From a bacterium (GTDB taxonomy: Bacteria; DRYD01; JALUEN01): a DNA stretch of 11,686 nt. The translations under genes were made by a program, and so were the position numbers. The DNA lies in contig JALUEN010000140.1 of the NCBI GenBank assembly GCA_027052755.1, forward strand, positions 1 through 11,686, given 5' to 3'. This document shows, in pieces, positions 1 to 7,025 of the stretch (position 1 is the stretch's first letter; each line of letters starts with the position of its first letter). Below the pieces are notes generated by a model, which was not told the DNA's origin, did no database searches, and worked only from the letters and a program-made list of their open reading frames with translations.

Positions 1-253
1 CAGTCGTAGTTATCCTGTCAATTATCTCCTCTGGTGATAAGCTTAGGAGATCTATCTCCTCGTCTTCAGCGCTATCTATCTCTCCTTCTTGAGTGTTACC
101 CAATGTGTTCTCCTCGCTGATCTGTGAAGATAGGAGAGTTTTGACGGATGAGCTGAGATGTGGGCTGAGAGATAAGGAGTATAGGGGGACTAACGTTAGA
201 AAAATGGCCATTATCAAGGAGATAAGGAAAAATCTATAAAGAAACTTCCTCAC
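1..253 (-). CDS. Signal-peptide protein of unknown function (partial, C-terminus beyond the window)
   Basis: An open frame on the minus strand runs without a stop from a GTG at 253 to the left edge, giving 84 codons of a longer protein. The N-terminus MRKFLYRF is basic and is followed by a hydrophobic run to about residue 22. A Ser/Leu-rich stretch and then an acidic stretch (about residues 58-66, many Glu/Asp) follow. This is an ordinary short-n-region signal peptide or membrane anchor, so the protein is probably exported. I chose GTG 253 because AGGTGG lies 5 nt upstream; an in-frame GTG at 259 is also possible. It starts 43 nt after the preceding minus-strand gene and may be co-transcribed with it. 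No domain is recognisable in the visible part, so I assign no function. The start is moderately sure; the existence of the gene is fairly sure. Confidence 0.65.
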   Translation of the reverse strand, partial: MRKFLYRFFLISLIMAIFLTLVPLYSLSLSPHLSSSVKTLLSSQISEENTLGNTQEGEIDSAEDEEIDLLSLSPEEIIDRITTT

Positions 254-296
254 CTTAACCACCTGATGCTTGAGGAATACGCGATCTTCGAGTGCT

Positions 297-764
297 CTAC
301 TTCTTCTTCAGCTGCTGATCCACTGTTAATGCTCCGATCTCTTCCTGAGATTTCTCTGCTAAAAACCTGTTCAGCTCTTCCTGAGATACCTCTCTTATAA
401 CTATGGGGTACTCCATTACTAGCTCTCCGTCTAAGTAGTTCTGAACCCAGTAAACACCGAACTCCTCAAACCTAACATTTCCGAACATGTTGACCATTAA
501 CTGAGGTACTACCTCGTCTTTCAGCTCAAAGTCCTGTTCTCCTGTCTGTACAAAGACAGTCTTGTGATCAGGCTTGAGGATCTTTATCTCCTGCTTGAAG
601 GAGCCTTTACCGTTGCTCCAGCCGTTGCAGATGTAAAAGGATACCGGCTGGCGGGGATAGGGCAATTCATAGAACACATAGGAGAAAACGGGCGGTTTAT
701 CCTGAGCTTCAACTTCTAAACAGGGTATGGAGAACTGAAGTATAGGCTTTTTCTTCTCTGCCAT
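297..764 (-). CDS. Hypothetical 155-aa beta-rich protein (possibly DUF6941-like)
   Basis: The frame starts at an ATG with a strong Shine-Dalgarno AAGGAGGAGG a few bases upstream, so the gene is very likely real. The N-terminus is short, hydrophilic and Lys-rich, with no signal peptide or membrane segment, so the protein is predicted to be cytoplasmic. Residues 8-125 alternate hydrophobic and polar positions with many aromatics, as expected of a compact beta-sandwich. The segment near residues 100-125 (FEEFGVYWVQ, then DGELV) resembles the 'G-x-Y-x-x-x-x-x-x-DGE' end of small uncharacterised bacterial beta-sandwich domains such as those grouped under DUF6941. That family link is from memory and tentative. 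The last 30 residues are charged and helical. It lies 68 nt downstream of the guanine deaminase and 43 nt before the signal-peptide protein. No catalytic motif is visible. Confidence 0.8.
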   Translation of the reverse strand: MAEKKKPILQFSIPCLEVEAQDKPPVFSYVFYELPYPRQPVSFYICNGWSNGKGSFKQEIKILKPDHKTVFVQTGEQDFELKDEVVPQLMVNMFGNVRFEEFGVYWVQNYLDGELVMEYPIVIREVSQEELNRFLAEKSQEEIGALTVDQQLKKK

Positions 765-832
765 CTGAACCTCCTCCTTCTCAGCTGTCTATTGTGAAAT
801 TCACTGTAGCTAACTATTACTTCACCTTTTCC

Positions 833-2095
833 TCAATTTATCCTCTTTAAAGCTTCAGGGGCTTGAGAGGTTTGAAAGAGCGGTACACCGTTAACTATAA
901 CCATATCGGGTTTGATCTCTGGAGCTCTGAAGATCAACCTTGATAGGATATCCCTTGTAGAACCTCTGCCGAGTTTATCAGGGAAGTATAGGACTAGATC
1001 TCCTCTCTTGCCTAGCTCAACACTACCTACTAAGTGATCTAAGCCTAGTATCTCAGCAGAATCAAGGGTGAACTTGCGGAAGGCTTCCTCTAAGGATATC
1101 TCAGCCCCTCCACCGCCCTCAGGTACCTGGGTGTATATCATCACCTTAGCGTGATATGGCATATAGAGACTCGTCCCAGCCCCTACATCACTGCCTAATC
1201 CGAACCTAACCCCAGCTTCTCTCATCAAGCTGTAGGGGAACCTGCCACTTCTCAGGAAGAAGTTGGAGTCAGGACAGTGGGCAATGCTAACTTTCCTCTC
1301 TGCTAAGAGCTGGGCTTCTCCCTCATTTAGATGAATCCCATGAGCTAAAACTGTCTTCTCCCAGAGAAGCCCTACCTCATCTAAGAGCTGGATGTAATCC
1401 CTCTTAAATATTCTCTTAACTTCCCTTACTTCATCTCTGTTCTCGCTAACATGGGATTGGATGAAAACGTTATAGCTTCTGGCTAACCTTCCAGTCTCTC
1501 TCATCAGCTCCTCTGTACAGGATAGGGCGAACCTAGGTGTGAAAGCGTAGAACAGCTTTCCCTGAAAGCCGTTCCACCTCTCAAGAAGCTCTACAGATTC
1601 CTTGATGGAATTGGAGGTAGTTTCCGAGAGGTAACTTGGCGAATTAGCGTCCATCATGGTTTTACCTATAAAGAGGATTAGTTGGCTTTTTGAGGCTTCT
1701 CTAAAGAGTATATCTGTCGCCCTTTGGTGGATAGAGGAGAAGACCATAGCTGTTGTAGTCCCGTTCTCTATAAGGGCTTTGAGGAACCTCTTAGCTAAAT
1801 CCTCGGCGAACTTCTCATCACTTAGCTTGGCTTCGTGTTTGAACACCAATTCCCTGAGCCAGTATAGGAGGGTATCGCTTTTCAGTCCCATTATATCCAG
1901 CTGAGGGAAGTGGACGTGAAGGTCAATGAAACCTGGGAGAGCTATCGCTCTAGGATTACCGCTTGTCCTCTCTATCTCCTTAATCTCTCCATTCTCTACG
2001 TAGATATCAACTACCTCATCAAAGAGTGAAGCCTGTCCTTTCAGGGGAGAGATCAGCCTAACTTTCTTCAGCTCTAACGTGCCCCCTGTTTCCAA
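833..2095 (-). CDS. guaD: Guanine deaminase (amidohydrolase superfamily)
   Basis: This cytoplasmic metal-dependent hydrolase is predicted to convert guanine to xanthine and ammonia in purine salvage or catabolism. The order of motifs is that of guanine deaminases: metal-binding HVH at residues 60-62 inside PGFIDLHVHFPQ, PRFALSC at 187-193 with the substrate-contacting Arg188, QSHVSE with His215, AHG with His252, HCPDSN at 273-278, and GSDVGAGTS with the catalytic Asp303. The length of 420 aa is slightly below the usual 430-450 aa. It starts on TTG; a GGGAGGG site 7 nt upstream supports this start. It lies 108 nt after the histidine kinase on the same strand. Other amidohydrolases (chlorohydrolase or SAH-deaminase types) are possible but fit the HCPDSN and SDVGAGTS blocks less well. 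Confidence 0.9.
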   Translation of the reverse strand: METGGTLELKKVRLISPLKGQASLFDEVVDIYVENGEIKEIERTSGNPRAIALPGFIDLHVHFPQLDIMGLKSDTLLYWLRELVFKHEAKLSDEKFAEDLAKRFLKALIENGTTTAMVFSSIHQRATDILFREASKSQLILFIGKTMMDANSPSYLSETTSNSIKESVELLERWNGFQGKLFYAFTPRFALSCTEELMRETGRLARSYNVFIQSHVSENRDEVREVKRIFKRDYIQLLDEVGLLWEKTVLAHGIHLNEGEAQLLAERKVSIAHCPDSNFFLRSGRFPYSLMREAGVRFGLGSDVGAGTSLYMPYHAKVMIYTQVPEGGGGAEISLEEAFRKFTLDSAEILGLDHLVGSVELGKRGDLVLYFPDKLGRGSTRDILSRLIFRAPEIKPDMVIVNGVPLFQTSQAPEALKRIN

Positions 2096-2102
2096 AGCTT
2101 AT

Positions 2103-2109
2103 CCCTCCC
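2103..2109 (-). promoter_or_regulatory. Ribosome binding site fixing a TTG start
   Basis: On the minus strand this reads GGGAGGG and sits 7 nt upstream of the TTG at 2095-2093. No ATG or GTG in frame nearby has a comparable site, so the guanine deaminase is called from TTG. Confidence 0.7.
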
Positions 2110-2203
2110 ATCCCCAAGTTTACTTGAACTTAAAATTACCTGTGGAGATCTTAAAAACCTCTCACAATACAATTTTAGAGCTTTTCAGAGGTCTCAAATT
2201 CTA

Positions 2204-3955
2204 TCAGGTTTTTAAGGGTAGCTTAACCTTAAACAGGACGCCCTTCTCCCAGTTCCTAGCCTCTATCTTACCATTATGCTGTTCTACGATCTCCTTAGAT
2301 ATTGTTAAGCCTATCCCTAGGCCACCTTTGGTGCTAACGTATCTCTCAAAGATCTCTAAGAAGGCTCTGGGAGAAAGCCTTTCTCCATCATTTCTCACCA
2401 GGATTACAAGCCAGCCTCCTTCCCTATCTATATCCATATCTATCTGGGTCTTGGCATGTTTTAAGGCGTTATCTAATAGGTTCAGTATAACCTGTTTGAT
2501 CTTAGAGAGGTCTAAGGTTAAGTAGGCCTCCTCTAAGTCCTTAAGTTTTTCGCTTATCTTAAAGTTCAGTTTCAACCCTTTCTCCTTAACTCGCGGGGAA
2601 AAGCTTTCTATTATGTCTCTTATCTCTCTCAGGAATTCGCTTAATTTCACTTCCCTTATCTCTAACTTTAACTTTCTGAGCTTTAACCTAGCTAGTGTTA
2701 GCATCTCCTCTACCATGCTGGATAACCTCTCTACTTCCCTCTGTATGTATCTGATAGCTCTAATGAGGTATGGGTTAACTTCTGCAGAAGTTCTGAGCAT
2801 GTCCTCAAGGGTTATAGCGAACCCTTTTATTGAGGTGAGGGGCGTTCTCAACTCATGAGAGAGTATCCCCAGTATCTCGTCCCTGACCCTCTCACGCTCA
2901 TATTCCTCAGTGATATCCCTTATCAGCCACAGTTTCCCTTCATCTAATTCCAAAACCCTTACCTCAAGGTATCTGGCGTTCCAAGTTATGACAGTTGGAC
3001 CCTCTGAGATCTTTGAGGTTACTTCATCTCTAAGTTCCTCTGGAATTGAACCATATAGCTTATACTCTCCTTCGCTCTCAGTTATTATCCATAACGGGAG
3101 AGTACTTAGTAGTTTCTCCAGAGAAGCCTTCTTACGTTTTATCTCCTCTGAGTATAAAGCTATCTGTGCTGTTAGGTTACCTATTGATTCTATTAACGGC
3201 TGAAGCTCCTCATAAGTTGAGGATAGCTTGGGAGGAGGAATATTCGCTGGCTTCTCCTGCTTTATCGCCTTACTAACCTCTGAGGACCACATCTCTAACT
3301 CCTTTAGCGGAAGGAGTATCCTATCCGTTAAGTAGTTAACTAGTAGGTATATCATCCCGCTGATCAGCATTAGAATTAAGATGGATATAATTGATGTCTT
3401 AAACACTACGGAGTACAGAGGGGTTAGGTCCCTATAGATTACTGAGAAGCCTAGGAGCTTGTTATCTATTGCTGATTTTACTGGAGCTATAGCGATCAGA
3501 CCTTGGAGATTACTTGATGTGAATACTTCTCCTCTGAACTTACCTCTGTATTCGTCCTCTAAGGTCTTTCTTATCAGATCTATTGTAGTGGATCTATCTA
3601 TATCTAGTGTCTCTAGGTTCTTAAGCGAATCTATTATGGAACTTAAAGTAAACCAGTTAACCTTATACCTCTCTATATGTTCATCTGGTATTGATCTAAC
3701 CGTGAACCCATCCTTATCAAGTATGATGAATGTGGTACCCCTTGAGAAGACCTTGATATCCCTAGAGCTCTCATAAAAACTCTCCTCCGAACTGCTCTGA
3801 CTAAGGGTATAAGATAGGTTCTCAGATATCTTTAAGAGATCTTCCTCCCATTTTCCTATGAATATGTTCCTGAGGAATAGAAGCACTATTAACTCCTGTA
3901 CTATCAGGCTTACAGTTAGAAGTAATACGAACGCAGTTGTTAAAGCTCTCTTCAT
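2204..3955 (-). CDS. Membrane sensor histidine kinase, orphan in this window
   Basis: A 583-aa two-component sensor kinase, predicted to sense a signal outside the inner membrane and phosphorylate an unlinked response regulator. In order: TM1 at about 8-29, an extracytoplasmic sensor of about 150 residues (31-182), TM2 at about 184-207, a HAMP-like linker (208-260), a PAS-like domain at about 275-350 ending in WLIRDITEEYERER, and HisKA with SHELRTP (phospho-acceptor His367). The HATPase domain follows, with N-box NLLDNALKH (492-500), a degenerate G1 box RNDGERLS (521-528), F-box IFERY and G2 box GLGIGL (545-550). The start is an ATG with only a weak AAGG site 7-8 nt upstream. The gene follows the adenosyltransferase-like gene by 43 nt. 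No response regulator is present in the window. The sensed ligand cannot be deduced. Confidence 0.93.
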   Translation of the reverse strand: MKRALTTAFVLLLTVSLIVQELIVLLFLRNIFIGKWEEDLLKISENLSYTLSQSSSEESFYESSRDIKVFSRGTTFIILDKDGFTVRSIPDEHIERYKVNWFTLSSIIDSLKNLETLDIDRSTTIDLIRKTLEDEYRGKFRGEVFTSSNLQGLIAIAPVKSAIDNKLLGFSVIYRDLTPLYSVVFKTSIISILILMLISGMIYLLVNYLTDRILLPLKELEMWSSEVSKAIKQEKPANIPPPKLSSTYEELQPLIESIGNLTAQIALYSEEIKRKKASLEKLLSTLPLWIITESEGEYKLYGSIPEELRDEVTSKISEGPTVITWNARYLEVRVLELDEGKLWLIRDITEEYERERVRDEILGILSHELRTPLTSIKGFAITLEDMLRTSAEVNPYLIRAIRYIQREVERLSSMVEEMLTLARLKLRKLKLEIREVKLSEFLREIRDIIESFSPRVKEKGLKLNFKISEKLKDLEEAYLTLDLSKIKQVILNLLDNALKHAKTQIDMDIDREGGWLVILVRNDGERLSPRAFLEIFERYVSTKGGLGIGLTISKEIVEQHNGKIEARNWEKGVLFKVKLPLKT

Positions 3956-3998
3956 CGCTCTACCTTGACCTAAATCTCGCTTGAGCTAGACCTTAAAT

Positions 3999-4556
3999 TT
4001 AGTCATCCCCTTTGTGGAGCTCGTTTAAGCTGAGCAGGAACAGTAAATCGGATAACCTGTTAAGATAAGCCCAGGTTAGCGGAGAGAACTCATATTCCCT
4101 GTAAGCCTCTATAACCCTTCTCTCAGCTCTCCTGCATATCGTTCTAGCTAAGTTAAGCCTAGCGCTTAGCTCACTAGGGAAGATGTAGGTGAACTCTCTT
4201 AACTCGCCATGAGTTTTCCAGAGAGCCCTTAGCTTTTCCTCTAACTTATTAAGCGATTCTTCTAAGGTTCTCTCTAGTTTTGATGTGAACTCCCTCTGTT
4301 TCTCAGGTTGAGGCTCTCCTTTTAGGGTCCCCATAGCTAGAAGCGTAAGTATCTTAGATGTGTTATCTATAGCTTCCTGTAGCATCTCAGCAGATTCCCC
4401 CTTGAGCTTCCCTAGGCTGAGCACGAGGTTAAGAGACGCTATAAGCTCATCTAATACCCCAAGAGCTTCCTCAAGGGATGAATCCTTGGGAACCTTTAAG
4501 TTCAGGGTCGTAGTGTACATCTTAGAGGGGGTTAAGTAAGCCTTCACGTTGATCAC
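3999..4556 (-). CDS. PduO-type cobalamin adenosyltransferase-like protein with degenerate N-terminal ATP loop
   Basis: PduO-type enzymes transfer adenosyl from ATP to cob(I)alamin, making coenzyme B12, as a trimer of five-helix bundles. This 185-aa protein keeps the family's core: LDELIASLNL (35-44; family VDELNSxLG), SELSARLNLARTICRRAERR (128-147) with the conserved Arg138, Arg142 and Arg143, and LNRLSDLLF (165-173) with Asn166 and Asp170. The N-terminus is odd. Where the family has Y-T-R-T-G-D-x-G-x-T, which closes over ATP, this protein reads MYTTTLNLKVPKD (13-25), without the Gly and Asp. It may be a divergent enzyme, a cobalamin-binding chaperone or a sensor. It starts on GTG; upstream in-frame codons offer no better start before a stop, and the nearest GGGAG is a distant 14 nt away. 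It heads the minus-strand block and faces the divergent promoter region. Confidence 0.75.
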   Translation of the reverse strand: MINVKAYLTPSKMYTTTLNLKVPKDSSLEEALGVLDELIASLNLVLSLGKLKGESAEMLQEAIDNTSKILTLLAMGTLKGEPQPEKQREFTSKLERTLEESLNKLEEKLRALWKTHGELREFTYIFPSELSARLNLARTICRRAERRVIEAYREYEFSPLTWAYLNRLSDLLFLLSLNELHKGDD

Positions 4557-4631
4557 CCGCTTTCGAAGATCTCCCTCTAAGAGGATATACTTCCTTTATA
4601 TGAGAAAATCCTTATCTTGGAGGTGAGGTAG
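4557..4631. promoter_or_regulatory. Divergent intergenic region with an 11-nt palindrome
   Basis: The 75 nt between the diverging adenosyltransferase-like and glycosyltransferase genes must hold both promoters. It contains a perfect palindrome CCTCT-A-AGAGG at 4574-4584, next to the AT-rich ATATAC and TTTATATGAG, and a strong Shine-Dalgarno GGAGGTGA at 4619-4626, 5 nt before the glycosyltransferase ATG. A palindrome in the middle of a divergent promoter suggests an operator, but 11 nt can occur by chance. No clear -35/-10 pair was found, and no cobalamin riboswitch is visible in front of the adenosyltransferase-like gene. Confidence 0.35.
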
Positions 4632-5849
4632 ATGAAGTTTCTCAGTAATCTCCCTGAGGGGGTTAGGGAGAAGTACTCCTCAAGGAACTACGATATCGTT
4701 ATAGGTATCCCTAGCTACAATAACGCTGAGACCATAAGATACGTATCTGAGGTAGCTGCAAGGGGAGTGAAGGAATACTTTCCTGAAGCGAAGGCTATAA
4801 TCTTAAACTCTGACGGTGGTTCCCAAGATGGAACTCGAGATGCCTTCTACTCTGCTGATACACCTGGAATAGATAAGCTCAGCTTTGAGTACAAGGGAAT
4901 CCCTGGAAAAGGTTCCGCTTTAAGGGCTATATTTGAGTTTATCTCCCTCGTTGATGGAAAATATGGAGTGCTTCTAGACTCTGACCTTAGATCAGTGAAA
5001 CCCTCTTGGATAAAGAACTTGGTTGATCCGCTTTTAAATGGATATAGCTACGTTACGCCTCTCTATCTTAGACATAAGTTTGACGGTACTATCACTAACA
5101 ACATAGCTTTTCCAATGACCACCTCGCTTTACGGTTATAAACTCAGACAGCCGATAGGCGGTGATTTCGCCTTCTCTGGCCAGTTAGCTAGACACTGGGT
5201 GGAAAGGGAAGACTTTGATGAGAACACAGCTAAGTTTGGGATAGATATATGGATGACAACTACCGCTATAAACGAGTACGGGAAAATTGCTCAGGCTTCG
5301 CTTGGTGTTAAGATACATGATGAGAAGGACCCAGGTTCATCTCTGGGCCCCATGTTCTTCCAGGTCGTGGGAACATTAATGAACCTCATGGGAACTTACA
5401 AATCTAAATGGTCTAAGGTTAGCTCTATCTCGGAAGTCCCAATCTTTGGAGAAGCCCCTAAAGAGGAGCCAGTGCCTATAAAGGTTAACCTTCAGACCTT
5501 GAAGGAGAAGTTCGCCTCAGGCTTGGAGTCTAGGAGAGAGCTTTACGAAAAGCTCTTAGGACGAGATTTAGTTGACTCCTTAAGTCCAGAGAAGGGAATA
5601 GATTTAGATAATTGGATAGAGATACTGGCCATCTTTTCAGCAGAGTACCAGCTAAGGGACAAGGATGGCAGGAAAGAACTGTTAGATGCTTTGGTCCCTC
5701 TTTATTTCGGCAGAACTAGGAGGGCGCTGATGGAACTAGATCCACTTAATTTAGATGAAGCTGAAGCTAGGATAGAGAGTTGGGCCGAGAGGTTCCTTGA
5801 GAGAAAAGAGGTCTTCACTAGTAGCTGGAGATCTAGAGGATTGCTTTAG
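4632..5849 (+). CDS. GT-A fold glycosyltransferase, 'IGIPSYN' family (glucosyl/mannosyl-glycerate synthase-like)
   Basis: A 405-aa soluble glycosyltransferase predicted to use a nucleotide-sugar donor in the cytoplasm. The GT-A signature is clear: VIGIPSYNNAETI (23-35), LNSDGGSQDGTRD (58-70), GIPGKGSALRAIFEF (89-103), and VLLDSDLRS (113-121), where D116-S-D118 is the metal-binding DxD. QPIGGDFAFS (173-182), FGIDIWMTT (202-210) with Asp205, and VKIHDEKDPG (226-235) with His229 follow. These later blocks resemble retaining glucosyl-3-phosphoglycerate or mannosylglycerate synthases (GT81/GT78-like), enzymes for osmolyte or polysaccharide-primer synthesis. The acceptor cannot be read from the sequence. 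A C-terminal helical domain (about 280-405) is extra. There is no membrane segment. The start ATG has GGAGGTGA 5 nt upstream. The gene diverges from the adenosyltransferase-like gene and lies 118 nt before the exported protein gene on the same strand. Confidence 0.8.
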   Translation: MKFLSNLPEGVREKYSSRNYDIVIGIPSYNNAETIRYVSEVAARGVKEYFPEAKAIILNSDGGSQDGTRDAFYSADTPGIDKLSFEYKGIPGKGSALRAIFEFISLVDGKYGVLLDSDLRSVKPSWIKNLVDPLLNGYSYVTPLYLRHKFDGTITNNIAFPMTTSLYGYKLRQPIGGDFAFSGQLARHWVEREDFDENTAKFGIDIWMTTTAINEYGKIAQASLGVKIHDEKDPGSSLGPMFFQVVGTLMNLMGTYKSKWSKVSSISEVPIFGEAPKEEPVPIKVNLQTLKEKFASGLESRRELYEKLLGRDLVDSLSPEKGIDLDNWIEILAIFSAEYQLRDKDGRKELLDALVPLYFGRTRRALMELDPLNLDEAEARIESWAERFLERKEVFTSSWRSRGLL

Positions 5850-5871
5850 TATTAGACAACCAACTACCATC

Positions 5872-5914
5872 TTAGATAACGATTTAAATTAAAGTTTACA
5901 AAGGTCTTATCTAA
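5872..5914. repeat. Inverted repeat, 8-nt arms, AT-rich spacer
   Basis: TTAGATAA (5872-5879) and its exact reverse complement TTATCTAA (5907-5914) are separated by 27 nt of AT-rich sequence. They lie in the 118-nt gap upstream of the exported-protein gene. There is no GC-rich stem or T-run, so this is not an intrinsic terminator. The layout would suit an operator pair, but nothing proves function. Confidence 0.3.
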
Positions 5915-5918
5915 CGCT

Positions 5919-5947
5919 TTGAAAAACATTTCAGAATTTCTTATCCT
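5919..5947 (+). promoter_or_regulatory. Weak sigma70-like promoter candidate before the exported-protein gene
   Basis: TTGAAA (5919-5924) and TATCCT (5942-5947) are 17 nt apart. The -10 matches the consensus at only 4 of 6 positions, and transcription from it would leave a leader of about 15 nt, barely holding the Shine-Dalgarno TTAGGAGGG (5953-5961). Confidence 0.25.
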
Positions 5948-5967
5948 ATAACTTAGGAGGGATAGCT

Positions 5968-6756
5968 ATGAAAATATCAAATCTATCGGGGATAAGGGGA
6001 ATACCTTGGATCAATAGATTAAGTAATTTGGGAGAGGTTAAATCCTCTGATAAATCTAACTCTGACCTGCAAGTTGACTCTAGCTATCACCTCGCCATCA
6101 GCGAAGGGGATATCCAGGTTAAGTCGTCAGATTCAAAAAGCAGTTATCCCCTTCATAGGAACTTGATTTTAGGAGTAGCTCTAGCTACTGCGCTTACTCC
6201 TAGCTTGGTTTCCGCTGGTGTCTCCTCAGCTGGTCTCCAGCTCGCGAACGCTACTCAGGTTCTATCTAATACCTCTATTGCGAAAACTTCAACCTCCTCT
6301 AAGTTGAGAGTTAATGAGCAGGAGGTAGTCAGGTTTGAGACCCCATTCCAAACCTTTAACCAATTGGTGAGAGCTATAAGAAATAGCGATGTCAAAGCCT
6401 TGAAACAGGCTATCCATCCAGATGGACTTAAGTATGGAGAGAAGGTAGCGAAGGATAAAGGGGTAACCTCTGACTACTTGTTCTCTAAAACCATAGATAT
6501 GTTGAAAGGCGTTAAGATTAAGCAATCGGAGAAACCCTATTACTCCACTGATAACGTTAGAGCATTCCAGGTAACCTTGAGGAAGTTCATCTTCTCTAAA
6601 AAGCTCTACGCTATCTACGTTAAAACTCCTGACAGGGGTTGGCTCCTCTACGATCTATCGGATAAGAGAACGAACGGAATCCCTGAAAAACCCTTCAGCT
6701 ACCCTCTTAAAGTAGTAGAATCCATGATTGAAGGCAGTGAACTAGAGGAGTTTTAG
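5968..6756 (+). CDS. Exported protein with extended ~83-residue leader; C-terminal NTF2-like domain (tentative)
   Basis: The 262-aa product starts at an ATG with TTAGGAGGG 6-7 nt upstream, so the long N-terminus is genuinely translated. Residues 1-65 are polar and carry LSGI (6-9), RLS (17-19), EVK (23-25) and GDIQVK (47-52). A hydrophobic core follows (66-81) and then a signal-peptidase I-like site V81-S-A83. After it comes a Ser/Thr-rich linker to about 115. The C-terminal part (126-235) has a helix (TFNQLVRAIRNSDVKALKQA) and then strands ending in RGWLLYDL, which loosely resembles NTF2-like extracytoplasmic domains; I hold this weakly. The leader aligns with that of the cysteine protease encoded after the SecA-like gene, so both are probably cargo of that SecA. 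It lies 278 nt before the secA-like start. The mature function is unknown. Confidence 0.78.
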   Translation: MKISNLSGIRGIPWINRLSNLGEVKSSDKSNSDLQVDSSYHLAISEGDIQVKSSDSKSSYPLHRNLILGVALATALTPSLVSAGVSSAGLQLANATQVLSNTSIAKTSTSSKLRVNEQEVVRFETPFQTFNQLVRAIRNSDVKALKQAIHPDGLKYGEKVAKDKGVTSDYLFSKTIDMLKGVKIKQSEKPYYSTDNVRAFQVTLRKFIFSKKLYAIYVKTPDRGWLLYDLSDKRTNGIPEKPFSYPLKVVESMIEGSELEEF

Positions 6757-6931
6757 GTGAGATCAGTTGAAGGAGAGAGTGTATAACTTCTAAAAATGAT
6801 TTAGCGATCGCGATAAAAGTTTAAAGATCATCGTGTATTATCCTTTCTCTTTTAGAGATTTAAAAGCGGTTAAGGAGTTTTTTATAGCCTTCTGTTAAAG
6901 GATGATTTACAATAAAATCCCAACCTAAACC

Positions 6932-6959
6932 TTGACTTAGCCTTTTTTAGCTTTAAAAT
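6932..6959 (+). promoter_or_regulatory. Sigma70-like promoter for the secA-like/protease pair
   Basis: TTGACT (6932-6937) and TAAAAT (6954-6959) each match the consensus at 5 of 6 positions, with a 16-nt spacer. Transcription would begin near 6966, about 70 nt before the SecA-like start. The rest of the 6757-7034 gap is AT-rich and contains no gene larger than the 15-codon ORF at 6972. It includes a lone GCGATCGC palindrome at 6804-6811 and no convincing terminator hairpin. Confidence 0.5.
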
Positions 6960-6971
6960 TAATTTAGAGAA

Positions 6972-7019
6972 ATGGACTTTCCCCTATTATCCAGAGCTGG
7001 GCGGGTCAAGATTAACTAA
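6972..7019 (+). CDS. Possible 15-codon leader ORF upstream of the secA-like gene
   Basis: ATG at 6972 opens a frame encoding MDFPLLSRAGRVKIN, ending at TAA 7017-7019. It begins about 6 nt after the predicted transcription start and has only a weak AGAGA ahead of it, so it would be translated nearly leaderless if at all. Its stop directly abuts the Shine-Dalgarno AAAGGA of the secA-like gene, a layout that would allow translational coupling. A frame this short can easily arise by chance. Confidence 0.2.
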   Translation: MDFPLLSRAGRVKIN

Positions 7020-7025
7020 AAAGGA
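7020..7025 (+). promoter_or_regulatory. Ribosome binding site deciding the SecA-like start
   Basis: AAAGGA is followed by TTG 7026, ATG 7029 and ATG 7035 in one frame. The first two are 0-3 nt from the site, too close for initiation; ATG 7035 is 9 nt away and is preferred. Confidence 0.55.

Noticed and set aside
2079..2525. Plus-strand open frame of 148 codons overlapping the kinase and guanine deaminase genes
   Set aside because: It has no supporting ribosome binding site, low-complexity Ser/Leu composition and no domain, and it is antisense to a clear histidine kinase. It is a shadow frame, as are the other antisense frames at 1656-1904, 2613-3776, 6289-6525, 8903-9256, 9482-9990 and 11151-11444.
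3956..3998. Fusion or frameshift between the adenosyltransferase-like gene and the kinase
   Set aside because: Both genes have complete domains and separate stop and start codons with a normal 43-nt gap.
4557..4631. Cobalamin riboswitch in front of the adenosyltransferase-like gene
   Set aside because: The region is only 75 nt, far shorter than a cobalamin riboswitch (about 200 nt), and no B12-box-like sequence was seen.
5968..6171. Mis-called start for the exported protein, with a shorter normal signal peptide
   Set aside because: A strong Shine-Dalgarno sits at the upstream ATG, no in-frame ATG with a ribosome site lies near the hydrophobic core, and the second protein independently has the same long polar leader.
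6804..6811. GCGATCGC, the HIP1 palindrome typical of many cyanobacteria
   Set aside because: A single copy occurs in 11.7 kb, whereas cyanobacterial genomes that use it have it repeatedly. It says nothing about taxonomy here.
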